From positions 434,001 through 498,000 of the forward strand of contig JAYKKM010000260.1 of assembly GCA_035772405.1 (NCBI GenBank): a stretch of DNA of 64,000 bases, in the 5' to 3' direction. Below the pieces are notes generated by a model. That model had not been told where the DNA came from, searched no databases, and saw only the letters and a program-made list of their open reading frames with translations. The stretch is from Chrysogorgia sp. JL179-B06 (lineage: Eukaryota; Cnidaria; Anthozoa; Scleralcyonacea; Chrysogorgiidae). How positions within the stretch are numbered: the first letter of the stretch is position 1; every line of letters begins with the position of its first letter. The position numbers were made by a program, and so were the translations under genes. Below, in pieces: positions 19,554-27,984 of the stretch.

Positions 19554-20504
19554 TCACTTTATACCATATTCCTTCATCATTTTTCCACCCATGATTATGA
19601 TGTCTCGGTTTGTCATGTAACCACTCACAATTTTCACACCGTAGAATTCTATCAATGATGGGTACGCATAAGGCGCGAGTGGTATTCTTGGTCGGTGTAT
19701 TCCAAAAATCGTTCCATAAGGTGTGCCTATCTTTTTCATATTCGCTACGAAGTCTGAATCGGTTGACTTGATGTTGTTGACCCTGACATGTGAATTGCTC
19801 ATTTGCCAGTGTATTGATATCATATGCATTTTTGTGAGGTCAACGCCACTTGGAATAGTGCATATGTTCTCCATTGCTGGTATGCTGCCACCATACGCGA
19901 GCCCATTAGCCATACCAGTCTTGTACCCTATGAACTTATCCCACTGACCGTCGTCGTTTGATATAATTGTCTCCCAATTTGACCCCGTGGCTCTCATAGG
20001 CAACCGCACTACGACAAAAATGGAGAGGTCACACCATTGCATACTCGGGCAGTTAAAGTGGAGACCTGACTCAAGTGGGAGTGGTGTTAACTCGGGGGAT
20101 AGAAAACTGTGACCTGCACCGTTAACGCCAATAATAGGACCATAGGTTGAGTTGTTTTGCACTAATTTACTTGTTTCACCAATGGCTTTCACTTTGCTTG
20201 AACCATTGGTGTGAAATTCCACGTTTTTCAAGGCGTGTGTGCTAACGTTGAAGTCGAGCACAACATTATAGGACTGACTCTTGAGGAAACCTGCTAGCAA
20301 TTGCTCTAGAGTTCTTTTGTTTGCGGCGTCTGAGTCATCGACTGGGTCTGCTACGTTTTTTATCGCTGAGCCTTGCATGTCTATTAGTCCAGACATCCTT
20401 CCACCGGTCACACTTAATTTGGGATCTTCGTCCAGATGCCTTTTCGTTCTCTTTAGTATTTTATCGTGGGGGACGTCAGACTCATACCCATAGTTTAGAC
20501 TCAT
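19554..20504 (-). CDS. Fibre-like virion protein (putative)
   Basis: 316 residues. Near the N-terminus GGRMSGLIDMQGSAIKNVAD is followed by PVDDSDAANKRTLEQLLAG. This 'minimise-number-of-differences' motif (M.G.IDM....I.NV.DP...DA..K) marks collar/shaft regions of many tail-fibre and adintovirus-like fibre proteins and leads into a trimeric coil. The remaining 200 residues are beta-rich with a lectin/concanavalin-like look (DLSIFVVVRLP, WETIISNDDGQWDKFIGYKT, MISIHWQMSNSHVRVNN, IEFYGVKIVSGYM). By analogy it would sit on the capsid and contact the cell surface; that is inference. AAGTAGTA lies directly before the ATG. Confidence 0.6.
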   Translation of the reverse strand: MSLNYGYESDVPHDKILKRTKRHLDEDPKLSVTGGRMSGLIDMQGSAIKNVADPVDDSDAANKRTLEQLLAGFLKSQSYNVVLDFNVSTHALKNVEFHTNGSSKVKAIGETSKLVQNNSTYGPIIGVNGAGHSFLSPELTPLPLESGLHFNCPSMQWCDLSIFVVVRLPMRATGSNWETIISNDDGQWDKFIGYKTGMANGLAYGGSIPAMENICTIPSGVDLTKMHMISIHWQMSNSHVRVNNIKSTDSDFVANMKKIGTPYGTIFGIHRPRIPLAPYAYPSLIEFYGVKIVSGYMTNRDIIIMGGKMMKEYGIK

Positions 20505-20506
20505 TA

Positions 20507-21922
20507 CTACTTCAAGGTGTATTTGCTTACTAGATAGCCAGAGACTGCTGAGAACCCTAACACTATCGCCAGCGTTGTCGTGTCTGACTTACTTGTGGTG
20601 GTCTGTGCCTTCTGATTGGTGGTGGCCACTGTTTTCTTCATGGGTGTTACTACCAAGTGAGTCACCACATTTTCTTGGTGGACTTTTTTAGCCACAGTCG
20701 TTGGTATCGTCGCATTCAAGCGAGTGTTCACTCCAAATTTCATGGACTCTGTAGCAATCTTTAATAAGTTGTTGTATCCAGCGATTTTATTCTTGAGTAT
20801 CACCACATTACTTGGCATCAACCATGTACTTGGTGACACCGCAAGATTTTGGATAACGTTGGTGTCTCTAATCGATTTATTCATGTTGAGAATCCATGTC
20901 GACACGTCATAGTTGATAACACTGTCAGAAAACAACTTGCGGAACTCTTGTTGGGTTTCTAGACTTCCTGCAGAACCGCCAACGACTGATACACGTGTTC
21001 TCACTTGCGCACCAAGTGTGGAGTACACAAAGGCTTCTATGCTTTGATTTAGATATTGCAACCCAATGTTGGTGAAGCCGTCTGACAATCGCGCGACGTA
21101 TCGCTTATAATCGTTCTGAACGTCGTTGAGTGTGTACACTCTGGACTCGCCTAAAGTGCCATCGCTCAGGACTTTACTCTGGTAGTAATGTTTTCTGGGA
21201 ATCTTGGAAATCTTACCATACAATTCGGAAGCGTTGAATTCTCTACTTATTGATTTCATGGTCTCACCACCCTCCATTCTTCTGAGAAGTCTCCTAATGG
21301 TGAAGTACACATGAAATCTCATCACACTTGTGACCACAGGGTGAACTTCTTGTGACACTGACAAATGTTGCAGTGAGACTCCACAACAGAAACTAGCACA
21401 ATACGTCGCAAACACAACACGGTAGTAAGATTCACTGTCGCCCCACTCTGACATGGTCTTTGACGTGGTGATTTGTAAGGTTGGTAGCTTTGACATGAAG
21501 TAGCTATTTTGGTTAACAAAAACTTTAAAGTTATTCATTGGATAACTCAACACGTTTTCCGTTGGATAGCCATCCCAAAGCCCCCAGTGGTTCTTATGAC
21601 CTTTTGGCAGTGGTTGGATAGTTCCATTGCCTTGCCATATTATTGGGAACTTACTATTGTGTAGCCACTTCCACATGTTTTTATCATTTTTGAAGGTTGT
21701 GCTGGTTATGTCTGTGCTGAGGATGTCGTTGTTTTTGAAGTACACGTCAACACCTAGGATCTCACCGTCTTGCGAAATATTTGGATAGAACTCGAATTTG
21801 CTTAAAGTAGCGTGGGGGTACTTTTTGATGAGGTCTACCTTTGCGTTGTGTGTAGCCTTCGATGTGTTAGCCATAGCACGTTTGTAGTGCTTTCCATAGT
21901 AGTCGTGAAGGGCTTTCTGCAT
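20507..21922 (-). CDS. Large conserved Polinton protein with C-terminal anchor
   Basis: 471 residues, 2 bp from the fibre-like gene. The N-terminal part is globular (DLIKKYPHATLSKFEFYPN, WGLWDGYPTENVL). The middle is helical (FTIRRLLRRMEGGETMKSIS, GFTNIGLQYLNQSIEAFVYS), with VVGGSAGSLETQQEFRKLF near residue 320. The C-terminus has a threonine-rich linker and one transmembrane helix (LAIVLGFSAVSGYLVSKY). Proteins with this layout recur in invertebrate Polintons next to capsid genes, but I know no function. A structural or membrane-associated virion role is inference. Its ATG is 24 bp from the divergent gene at 21947. Confidence 0.6.
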   Translation of the reverse strand: MQKALHDYYGKHYKRAMANTSKATHNAKVDLIKKYPHATLSKFEFYPNISQDGEILGVDVYFKNNDILSTDITSTTFKNDKNMWKWLHNSKFPIIWQGNGTIQPLPKGHKNHWGLWDGYPTENVLSYPMNNFKVFVNQNSYFMSKLPTLQITTSKTMSEWGDSESYYRVVFATYCASFCCGVSLQHLSVSQEVHPVVTSVMRFHVYFTIRRLLRRMEGGETMKSISREFNASELYGKISKIPRKHYYQSKVLSDGTLGESRVYTLNDVQNDYKRYVARLSDGFTNIGLQYLNQSIEAFVYSTLGAQVRTRVSVVGGSAGSLETQQEFRKLFSDSVINYDVSTWILNMNKSIRDTNVIQNLAVSPSTWLMPSNVVILKNKIAGYNNLLKIATESMKFGVNTRLNATIPTTVAKKVHQENVVTHLVVTPMKKTVATTNQKAQTTTSKSDTTTLAIVLGFSAVSGYLVSKYTLK

Positions 21923-21946
21923 ATAATATACTGTATGTTATACATA
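21923..21946. promoter_or_regulatory. 24-bp bidirectional start region
   Basis: Only 24 bp separate the divergent ATGs at 21922 (minus) and 21947 (plus). It holds ATAATATA and TATGTTATA, TATA-like in both directions. If the upstream plus ATG (21935) is used, the gap is 12 bp. Promoters must overlap coding sequence. Confidence 0.5.
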
Positions 21947-22645
21947 ATGCGAAAGTTGACGGTATTCATTGAGGGTGCGGAAAAAGTTGTGTCCTTTGAC
22001 AACGCGATGATGGTCATACACGATAACCCATACATTATGGTCAAGACAGCCACTGTGTTTTGGGACTACCATAACACAAAAAATGACGACAGCATTCAGG
22101 TCTTCACGCTGGATGACTCTAGGGTTGGCTCTTTTAAAAAGATTAAAGTGGGCGAAGGGTACTTTAGCTTCGACGCATTGGTCAAAGTCTTGAAACATGA
22201 GTCTAACGAGCGTAAGGTGAATCTTGAGATAGAGAAACTAGTGTCCACAGGCAAATGTAGGGTTAAGGTTAGTAGCTCAGCTGTGTTAGACACCCTTGGG
22301 CCTCTACTTGGTTTCGCGAGAGGTGAGGTGATTCAGAATGACTTACAGTGGCACACTAGCCCAAACGAGGTTGATATGTATAGAGGTCTGAAGTACATAG
22401 AAGTTTCGTGTGACGTTGTTGAGACGGAGAGCAATGTGGGTATTGATGGAAAGCGTAGCAATGTGATCACAACGTTGCCAATACCCACTGAACAGTCTTT
22501 GAAGGGGTCAGTACAACGTCATGTGGATATTGAGTCAAAGGTGAGTATTAAAAAAGGTGTTTACTCAAGTATGACGTTTCGCGTCAAACCAAATAACAAC
22601 GATCTTAAAATTGGCGCGGTGCTATTGGAACTGTATGTAGTGTGA
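21947..22645 (+). CDS. Minor capsid (penton-like) protein candidate
   Basis: 232 residues from MRKLTVFIEG; an in-frame ATG at 21935 adds four residues. The longer open frame back to 21812 overlaps the opposite gene and is unlikely. The sequence is beta-rich. The central LDTLGPLLGFARGEVIQNDL, then NEVDMYRGLKYIEVSCDVVE and VITTLPIP, resembles the jelly-roll core of Polinton minor capsid proteins (LLGF, then a V-C strand, then a proline-rich strand). It sits directly before the integrase, near the major capsid and ATPase genes, as expected of the morphogenesis module. The assignment is by fold-like pattern and context. Confidence 0.6.
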   Translation: MRKLTVFIEGAEKVVSFDNAMMVIHDNPYIMVKTATVFWDYHNTKNDDSIQVFTLDDSRVGSFKKIKVGEGYFSFDALVKVLKHESNERKVNLEIEKLVSTGKCRVKVSSSAVLDTLGPLLGFARGEVIQNDLQWHTSPNEVDMYRGLKYIEVSCDVVETESNVGIDGKRSNVITTLPIPTEQSLKGSVQRHVDIESKVSIKKGVYSSMTFRVKPNNNDLKIGAVLLELYVV

Positions 22646-22650
22646 ATTAT

Positions 22651-23427
22651 ATGGAGCTCGGTGTGGAGACAGAGCAAGGGTTGAGAGACATCTATTATAG
22701 TCCCAAGACAGGGTACACTGGTGCAGAGAGGTTGTATCAAAGTGCATTAGGAGACGGATTGAAAGTGACTAGAAAAACAGTGAAAAAATGGTTGACCACG
22801 CAGGACACTTACACTAGGTACAAACCCATTGTGAGAAGACATAAGTTCCGTGCGACCTTTGTTGGGTTTCTTGGTGAAGAGCTCCAAATGGACTTAGTGG
22901 ACATGAGTAAGTACTCAAAACAGAATGGAGGTTATTATTGGATATTGACAGGCATTGAAATATTGAGTAGATACGCTTTTGGTGCTGCGGTTTACAGAAA
23001 AGACACTAAGAACATGACTAAGGCTGTTGGAGAGCTATTGAACGACTTTAAAGATCGGTTTGGAGCCATGCCTAAGTTAGCGCAATTTGATGATGGACTT
23101 GAATTCTACAACGTTGGGGTGAAGAGCTTGTTGAGAGAACATGGTGTTGAATATTTCAGCACTAAGAGTGATAAAAAGGCTGCTGTTGTTGAGCGTTTTA
23201 ATAGAAGTCTCAAGAGCATTATGTGGAAGTACTTTTACGCTCGTGGAACGTACAAATGGATTGACGTTCTTGACCAGTTTGTGAGCAATTACAATAGCAA
23301 TGTGAATCGCAGCATTATGATGAAGCCAAAGGATGTCGATAAGTCAAATGAGGGTGAAGTTTGGACCACTTTGTTTGGCCATCAATTTGCAGACAACCCA
23401 TTGCCAAAGTTTAGAGTTGGTGAATAG
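22651..23427 (+). CDS. int: Polinton DDE integrase (rve core)
   Basis: The ATG at 22651 lies 5 bp after the preceding stop; the open frame extends to a GTG at 22642. An N-terminal helical region (VTRKTVKKWLTTQDTYTRYK) resembles the usual Polinton QxTYxxxKP motif. The catalytic core reads LGEELQMDLVDMSKYSKQNG (first D), LAQFDDGLEFYN (second D) and AAVVERFNRSLKSIMWKYF (E), the retroviral-type D,D-E triad. It would insert the element with a 6-bp staggered cut, which fits the ACCATA duplication. The frame stops at TAG (23425-23427) directly after PKFRVGE, yet continues in the same frame into a chromodomain. All catalytic residues remain. Confidence 0.93.
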   Translation: MELGVETEQGLRDIYYSPKTGYTGAERLYQSALGDGLKVTRKTVKKWLTTQDTYTRYKPIVRRHKFRATFVGFLGEELQMDLVDMSKYSKQNGGYYWILTGIEILSRYAFGAAVYRKDTKNMTKAVGELLNDFKDRFGAMPKLAQFDDGLEFYNVGVKSLLREHGVEYFSTKSDKKAAVVERFNRSLKSIMWKYFYARGTYKWIDVLDQFVSNYNSNVNRSIMMKPKDVDKSNEGEVWTTLFGHQFADNPLPKFRVGE

Positions 23428-23754
23428 GTGAGAATTAGTAAGTACAAGAGCGTGTTCACAAAGGGCTATGAAGCCAACTTCACTGAAGAGCTGTTTAAAG
23501 TGGTGAAAGTTATTCGCGGTGACCCTAATGTGTATGAAATTGAGGACATAAGTGGTGAACAGATTATTGGTAAATTTTATGAACAGGAATTATCGCTGGT
23601 CAATAAGAAACATGGTGGCGATGTGTACAGAGTTGAAAAGGTGTTGAAGAGAAAGAAAGTCAGAGGGAAGAAGATGGCGCTGGTCAAATGGTTAGGTTAC
23701 GAGAGCAAACATAATTCATGGATACCAGAAAGCGATATTCAAAATGTGAGCTAA
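23428..23754 (+). pseudogene. int: Integrase C-terminal domain and chromodomain, cut off by TAG
   Basis: 108 codons in the same frame as the integrase, with no ATG until well inside (about 23671). It starts VRISKYKSVFTKGYEANFTE, the normal C-terminal beta-barrel of Polinton integrases. It ends with a chromodomain, VYRVEKVLKRKKVRGKKMAL followed by VKWLGYESKHNSWIPESDI. The aromatic residues for methyl-lysine reading (Y, W, and the W of SWIPE) are present. It can be made only by reading through TAG or if the TAG is a sequencing error. Chromodomains steer integrases to histone-marked chromatin. Confidence 0.9.
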
Positions 23755-23758
23755 TAAT

Positions 23759-24712
23759 ATGGCTGAGGGTGGTTTCGACGACCTTGAGATGGAAGGCTCT
23801 AATGAATACAGAGATGTCACTGACGACGAACTAAAGTATAGTCTCGAAAAAGTCACTCAAGATCGCAAACTAGCTCGGGACGATCCAAACGTCACAGTCG
23901 ATGAGAAAATTAGACTAATTAAAGTGAAGAGTGGACTGGAGGTCGAACGTAGTAGAAGAACGCGTCAACACATGGAGGGGTTTTTTAGTGATCTTACAAC
24001 GTGGGCTAATGACAACGCAAGAGATCGTGAAGACGTCGTGAGGAGCGCGCCATTGTTAGACACCACACACGCGGAGTACGTCGACATACCTGGACTAACA
24101 CCAATCGAGAACCGTGAGTTGAATAGCATGCTCAATCCAAGCGAGAGTGTGTCGCATGAGTCAAGAATAGGCGACACTGGTGCATTGCAAATACGAGCAG
24201 ACCACTATCGAGACGCAATAAATGAAACGAACGAAAGGGTAGTGGAGCTTGAGGGAAGAAGAGACCCCGCGATCGCGGAGACTGAAGAGCTTATCGATCT
24301 ATATGAAAGAATGGTTGGACTTAGACAGGCTAGAGACATGGTTATTGAACAGTGGGAAATAGAAGAGGTTAGAGAGCAACAAGAAGTCGACATTGACAGA
24401 TTGCAGAAGTTCAAGAAATGGGCTAGAGAAAATATGGTTGGGTTGAGTGCTCTAGCGATTTCAGTAGCTGCAATTATAACAACCATTATTATCGCTGGGA
24501 GGTATAATGTTATGAAAGGCGCTATGGTCACGAAGTCGTTCGCACGGGCTGTTAAAAACGCGATAATGAGGATGGGTCCGTGGGCTGTTGGGTTGGCTAA
24601 CTTAGTTTATGACGCGCTGGTGGTAGGTGCAAAGGGTCTCGCCTGGTTGGCTCAAAATCTGTGGGTGTTTGCGGTGACATTCGCGTGGCTTGCGTACAAT
24701 TATCTAAACTAA
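23759..24712 (+). CDS. Polinton membrane protein, copy 1
   Basis: 317 residues starting MAEGGFDDLEMEG, an acidic N-terminus. A long charged helical part follows, with IPGLTPIENRELNSMLNPSE near residue 105 and a coiled-coil-like VREQQEVDIDRLQKFKKWA. The C-terminal third has two or three hydrophobic helices (LSALAISVAAIITTIIIAG, and KGLAWLAQNLWVFAVTFAWL). It is clearly paralogous to the next gene. Function unknown; a virion-membrane or minor capsid role is possible from its place between integrase and major capsid genes. AATATGG overlaps the start. Confidence 0.7.
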   Translation: MAEGGFDDLEMEGSNEYRDVTDDELKYSLEKVTQDRKLARDDPNVTVDEKIRLIKVKSGLEVERSRRTRQHMEGFFSDLTTWANDNARDREDVVRSAPLLDTTHAEYVDIPGLTPIENRELNSMLNPSESVSHESRIGDTGALQIRADHYRDAINETNERVVELEGRRDPAIAETEELIDLYERMVGLRQARDMVIEQWEIEEVREQQEVDIDRLQKFKKWARENMVGLSALAISVAAIITTIIIAGRYNVMKGAMVTKSFARAVKNAIMRMGPWAVGLANLVYDALVVGAKGLAWLAQNLWVFAVTFAWLAYNYLN

Positions 24713-24770
24713 AAGCAAACGTGATTCATGGATACCAGAAAGCAATATTCAAAATATGAGCTAATGTAAT
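24713..24770 (+). repeat. Duplicated integrase tail between paralogs
   Basis: TTCATGGATACCAGAAAGC through TTCAAAATATGAGCTAAT repeats the end of the integrase chromodomain (23713-23760) with few changes. It marks the edge of the tandem duplication that gave the second membrane-protein gene. Confidence 0.9.
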
Positions 24771-26168
24771 ATGGCTGAAGGTGGGGGAGATTTCGACGAG
24801 ATCGAGATGGAGAACCTTGGTAGAGCCTACACTGATGATCAAATAGACGCCGAACTTGAAAGAGTCGCTCAAGCTTTAAATTTAATTGACAACAAGTACG
24901 TCGACGGCAATATACCACACATCAAACGTGTTGAGTATGATAAATTGTCTGAGAGAGCAAATAGATTGCAGGACGAACAGGATAGAAGGTTTCGAGAAAA
25001 AGAGACGTCGTTTATCGACACTGACGATGGCAAAACGGTGACAATAAGAGGAACCAATACAGAAGTCCCAGCGGTAGAGCTTGTCGAACAGGGGCCATAT
25101 GGTGACGTCAATGACATAAGCTTCAATCTAGCTTTTGAAGAGGCGGGTGAAATTAGGAGAAGATTAGGTGAGCTAAAAGCATCCAACAAAAAGTTAGTAG
25201 AAAATGGTGTAAAAAGAACCAAGCTAATAGACAAGAAAATACGTAAGTTGTATAAAAAAAGACTCGGTCGTGATGACGCGTCAAGGAGCGTAGTCAACAG
25301 GTCATATGTGACGGGCTCAGGGTCTATTCTTTTCAAACCGATGAGCAAAGACGGTGAATATGGGAAACCCAAACGAATTCTAATACCTGGGAAAAATGGT
25401 TTGATCTACAGTAAAGATAAGAGTAGTAAAAACGCGATTGAGCAGTTCAAACAGTTAGTTGATCAAATCCCTGAGAGTGTAGAAACAACAGCTGCCACAA
25501 CAGAAGCAACCCCAGATGACTTCCCAGTAATTGAAACAAAAGTGAACTACGACAACATACCTGGGCTAACACCAAACGAGAACCGTGAACTGGGTGGTGT
25601 GGTTAATCCAAGCGATAGTGTGGTGCCTGAGTCAAGAACAGGTGACGATGGTGCGCTGCAAATACAAGCAGACCACTTTCAAGAAGCGATAAATACAACA
25701 TCAGACAAACTAGACGACGAGGATGACAAAAGCATTATCTTTGGGTTGAGAGAACGTATTGTAGGGCTTGAAGAAGCGCGAGATAGAACTTTAGGACAAC
25801 GAGAAATAGAGGAAGTTAGAGAGCAACAAGAAGTCGACATTGACAGGTTTCAGAGATTCAAGGAATGGGCTAAAGAGAACATGGTTGGGTTGAGCGCTGT
25901 GGCAATCTCAATGGCTGGAATTATAACAACAATTATTATTGCTGGGAGGTCCGCTGTTGTGAAAGGCGCTATGGCTACGAGGTCATTCGTGCAGGCCGCT
26001 AAGAACGCGATAACGAAGATGGGTCCATGGGCTGTTGGATTGGCTAACTTAGTTTATAATGCGTTGACGTTGGGTGCGAAGGGTCTCGCTTGGTTGGCTC
26101 AAAATCTGTGGGTACTCGCGGTGATATTTGCGTGGTTTATGTATGACTATTACAAGCTAAAACGGTAG
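24771..26168 (+). CDS. Polinton membrane protein, copy 2 (enlarged)
   Basis: 465 residues. The start MAEGGGDFDEIEMENLGRAY and the last about 210 residues (IPGLTPNENRELGGVVNPSD; EREIEEVREQQEVDIDRFQR-like region; GLSAVAISMAGIITTIIIAG; GLAWLAQNLWVLAVIFAW) parallel copy 1. Between them are about 150 extra residues, including a basic KRTKLIDKKIRKLYKKRLGR stretch and GSILFKPMSKDGEYGKPKRI, absent from copy 1. Copy 2 may thus be the fuller ancestral form, or copy 1 a shortened one. Membrane topology is the same. Function unknown. Confidence 0.7.
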   Translation: MAEGGGDFDEIEMENLGRAYTDDQIDAELERVAQALNLIDNKYVDGNIPHIKRVEYDKLSERANRLQDEQDRRFREKETSFIDTDDGKTVTIRGTNTEVPAVELVEQGPYGDVNDISFNLAFEEAGEIRRRLGELKASNKKLVENGVKRTKLIDKKIRKLYKKRLGRDDASRSVVNRSYVTGSGSILFKPMSKDGEYGKPKRILIPGKNGLIYSKDKSSKNAIEQFKQLVDQIPESVETTAATTEATPDDFPVIETKVNYDNIPGLTPNENRELGGVVNPSDSVVPESRTGDDGALQIQADHFQEAINTTSDKLDDEDDKSIIFGLRERIVGLEEARDRTLGQREIEEVREQQEVDIDRFQRFKEWAKENMVGLSAVAISMAGIITTIIIAGRSAVVKGAMATRSFVQAAKNAITKMGPWAVGLANLVYNALTLGAKGLAWLAQNLWVLAVIFAWFMYDYYKLKR

Positions 26169-26190
26169 TAACAAAATATGTGTAAAGTAT

Positions 26191-27429
26191 ATGAACGCCA
26201 CGTCAGCAGAATTGAGTCCTGGTTTTAGACGAGCGACCATGGGTGTCATAAAAGGGACGAGAACGCAGCACGTGATCACGTTGAACCCTAATAAGGTCAG
26301 TCCTGGTGAGGAACTTTACATTGATGTGCCGAAGCTCAAGGTTAGTAGCTGTTTGGTGCCTGGATCGTTAGGTCTAGTGTTCGACTTTAAGAATGCGAAT
26401 GACAAAAGTTGGTTCTTGAACAATGTGAGCAAGTTGCTTTGTGAGAAGCTTGTTGTGAGACTAGCTGGAGAAACTGTGTATGACAACAATGGGGAAAATT
26501 ACACTGGTGTTTATCGCGACCTTTGGGAAAGCGTTACTGCGCGAGATCAAATGATTGACTATGGTGTTGGCTCTGAGAACTTGAGAAAGCTAATTTCTAA
26601 GGACGACAGTGGTGCGACGAGTGGGAGCGTCGCTAAAGTTAGTGACGCGTTGATGTTTGGTGTGATTGGAACGAAACAGCGGATTAAGCTTGGCAAGATC
26701 ATGAATGACCACGGGTTGTACGCTCCTTTTAGCATGAACAACAACTTGCAGTATGTGATCACACTACCGAAGGCCACAGACATCATGATGGCGCAGACCA
26801 ATGAGAGCGTAGGTGGATATACTCTGGAGAACCTCGAGCTTGAGTATGAAACGATTGACAACCAGGAGCTCTCTGATGAAATAACGTTAGGCTATGCAAG
26901 TGGTCGTAGTTTGTCATATGAGCACGTTACGTTGATGAAAACCACTGAATGGGATAAGGGCGCGACCATTGTGAACGAGAATGTTAATCTACCAAGAAAA
27001 AGCATGAAGGCAATTGTGTTGCTATTCACGAATAAGGTGCGAACAGACAGTGAGGAGTTTCTTTATCCGAATATTGAAAGCGTTAGAGTCACAATTGAAG
27101 GTGTGCCAAATAGCGTGTACTCACAAGGCATTCCAAAGTCGAAGCTCTATGTAGAAGCGAAACGATTGTTTGGGTTGGGTGAAGAACACGCTCAGTTCAT
27201 GACCATACAGAAGTTCTATAAAGATGGCTTTGCGTTGGTCATTGACCTGAGAAGCGTCCAAGATAATTACAACGTCGCCACTGGTAAGAAAATTGTGAAC
27301 ACACAATCCGGTGTACTTCTTGAGATCACTAAGAAAGTGACGACTGCAAATGTCATGTGTAGGGTGTTTGTGATGAGTGATGGATTAGTCAACTTCGTGA
27401 ACAATGGGTTGCAATCAATCCAATATTAA
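26191..27429 (+). CDS. mcp: Major capsid protein (double jelly-roll)
   Basis: 412 residues. Conserved Polinton MCP features include an N-terminal PGF..A..GV.KG.RTQH segment, ITLNPNKVSPGEELYIDVPK, LVPGSLGLVF, then CEKLVVRLAGETVYDNN (first jelly-roll), YTLENLELEYETIDN, YEHVTLMKT, RKSMKAIVLLF and PNSVYSQGI (second jelly-roll), and FYKDGFALVIDLRS near the end. Such proteins form trimeric capsomers of icosahedral capsids in adenovirus/PRD1-lineage viruses. The frame is intact. GTATATG overlaps the ATG. It is followed 15 bp later by the ATPase, the normal order. Confidence 0.9.
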   Translation: MNATSAELSPGFRRATMGVIKGTRTQHVITLNPNKVSPGEELYIDVPKLKVSSCLVPGSLGLVFDFKNANDKSWFLNNVSKLLCEKLVVRLAGETVYDNNGENYTGVYRDLWESVTARDQMIDYGVGSENLRKLISKDDSGATSGSVAKVSDALMFGVIGTKQRIKLGKIMNDHGLYAPFSMNNNLQYVITLPKATDIMMAQTNESVGGYTLENLELEYETIDNQELSDEITLGYASGRSLSYEHVTLMKTTEWDKGATIVNENVNLPRKSMKAIVLLFTNKVRTDSEEFLYPNIESVRVTIEGVPNSVYSQGIPKSKLYVEAKRLFGLGEEHAQFMTIQKFYKDGFALVIDLRSVQDNYNVATGKKIVNTQSGVLLEITKKVTTANVMCRVFVMSDGLVNFVNNGLQSIQY

Positions 27430-27444
27430 ATCAAACGCAATTTA

Positions 27445-27981
27445 ATGGAAACTCCGTTTAATGCGCTAATTGTTGGTATGACAGAGTATCGCGGCAAATT
27501 TGACTACATTGTGTTGATTTGCCCTACTTTCGAGTGGAATAAAGCGTATCAAGATTGGAAATATGTGCGTGACCCTGCACAGGATAATGTTGACGCTGTT
27601 CTCAAGTGTGTAACTAACGTTTTTAAAGGCACTAACACTCTGGTTGTGTTGGACGACTGCGCAAGTGGGCAGGACGTCAAGAATAGGACTAGTCAATTGG
27701 TCAACTTGGCTTTTAGTGCGCGACATTTTATGTTGAGCGTTATTGTCATCACACAACAACTGACGTCGATCGCAAAACCGTATAGAGAAAACATTAGTAA
27801 GCTTGTTTGTTTTTACTGTCCGAGCAGAAGTGATATGAAGGTTGTTATTGACGATTACCTTGGGCACATTAGCAAAGAAGAAGTGTTGGCGATTGTGACC
27901 GCATTAAAAAATCATAAGTACGCTAGACTTGAAATCTCACTACGCTATCCATACAGTCACGAAGTTGTTATTCCGCAATAA
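27445..27981 (+). pseudogene. A32/FtsK-HerA packaging ATPase lacking Walker A
   Basis: 178 residues, shorter than the usual 210-250. FDYIVLICPTFEWNKAYQDW, LVVLDDCASGQDVKNR (Walker B with DD), LAFSARHFMLSVIVITQQLT (sensor region with QQ), and AKPYRENISKLVCFY match Polinton/A32-type DNA-packaging ATPases. At the N-terminus LIVGMTEYRGKFDYIV runs straight from the first strand into the next; the GxxxxGKT/S loop and some 15-20 residues are missing without frame loss. An ATPase without the P-loop should not bind ATP normally, so the packaging function is probably lost in this copy. Confidence 0.85.
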
Positions 27982-27984
27982 AAT

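Noticed and set aside
22642..22650. GTG as the integrase start (and GTG/TTG starts at 15771, 16479, 19147, 19557, 23428)
   Set aside because: A eukaryotic element should start at ATG; a nearby in-frame ATG exists in each case except 23428, which is a downstream part of the integrase.
23425..23427. TAG as a reassigned sense codon in the host
   Set aside because: Other genes here end at TAG and the window's other frames use the standard code.
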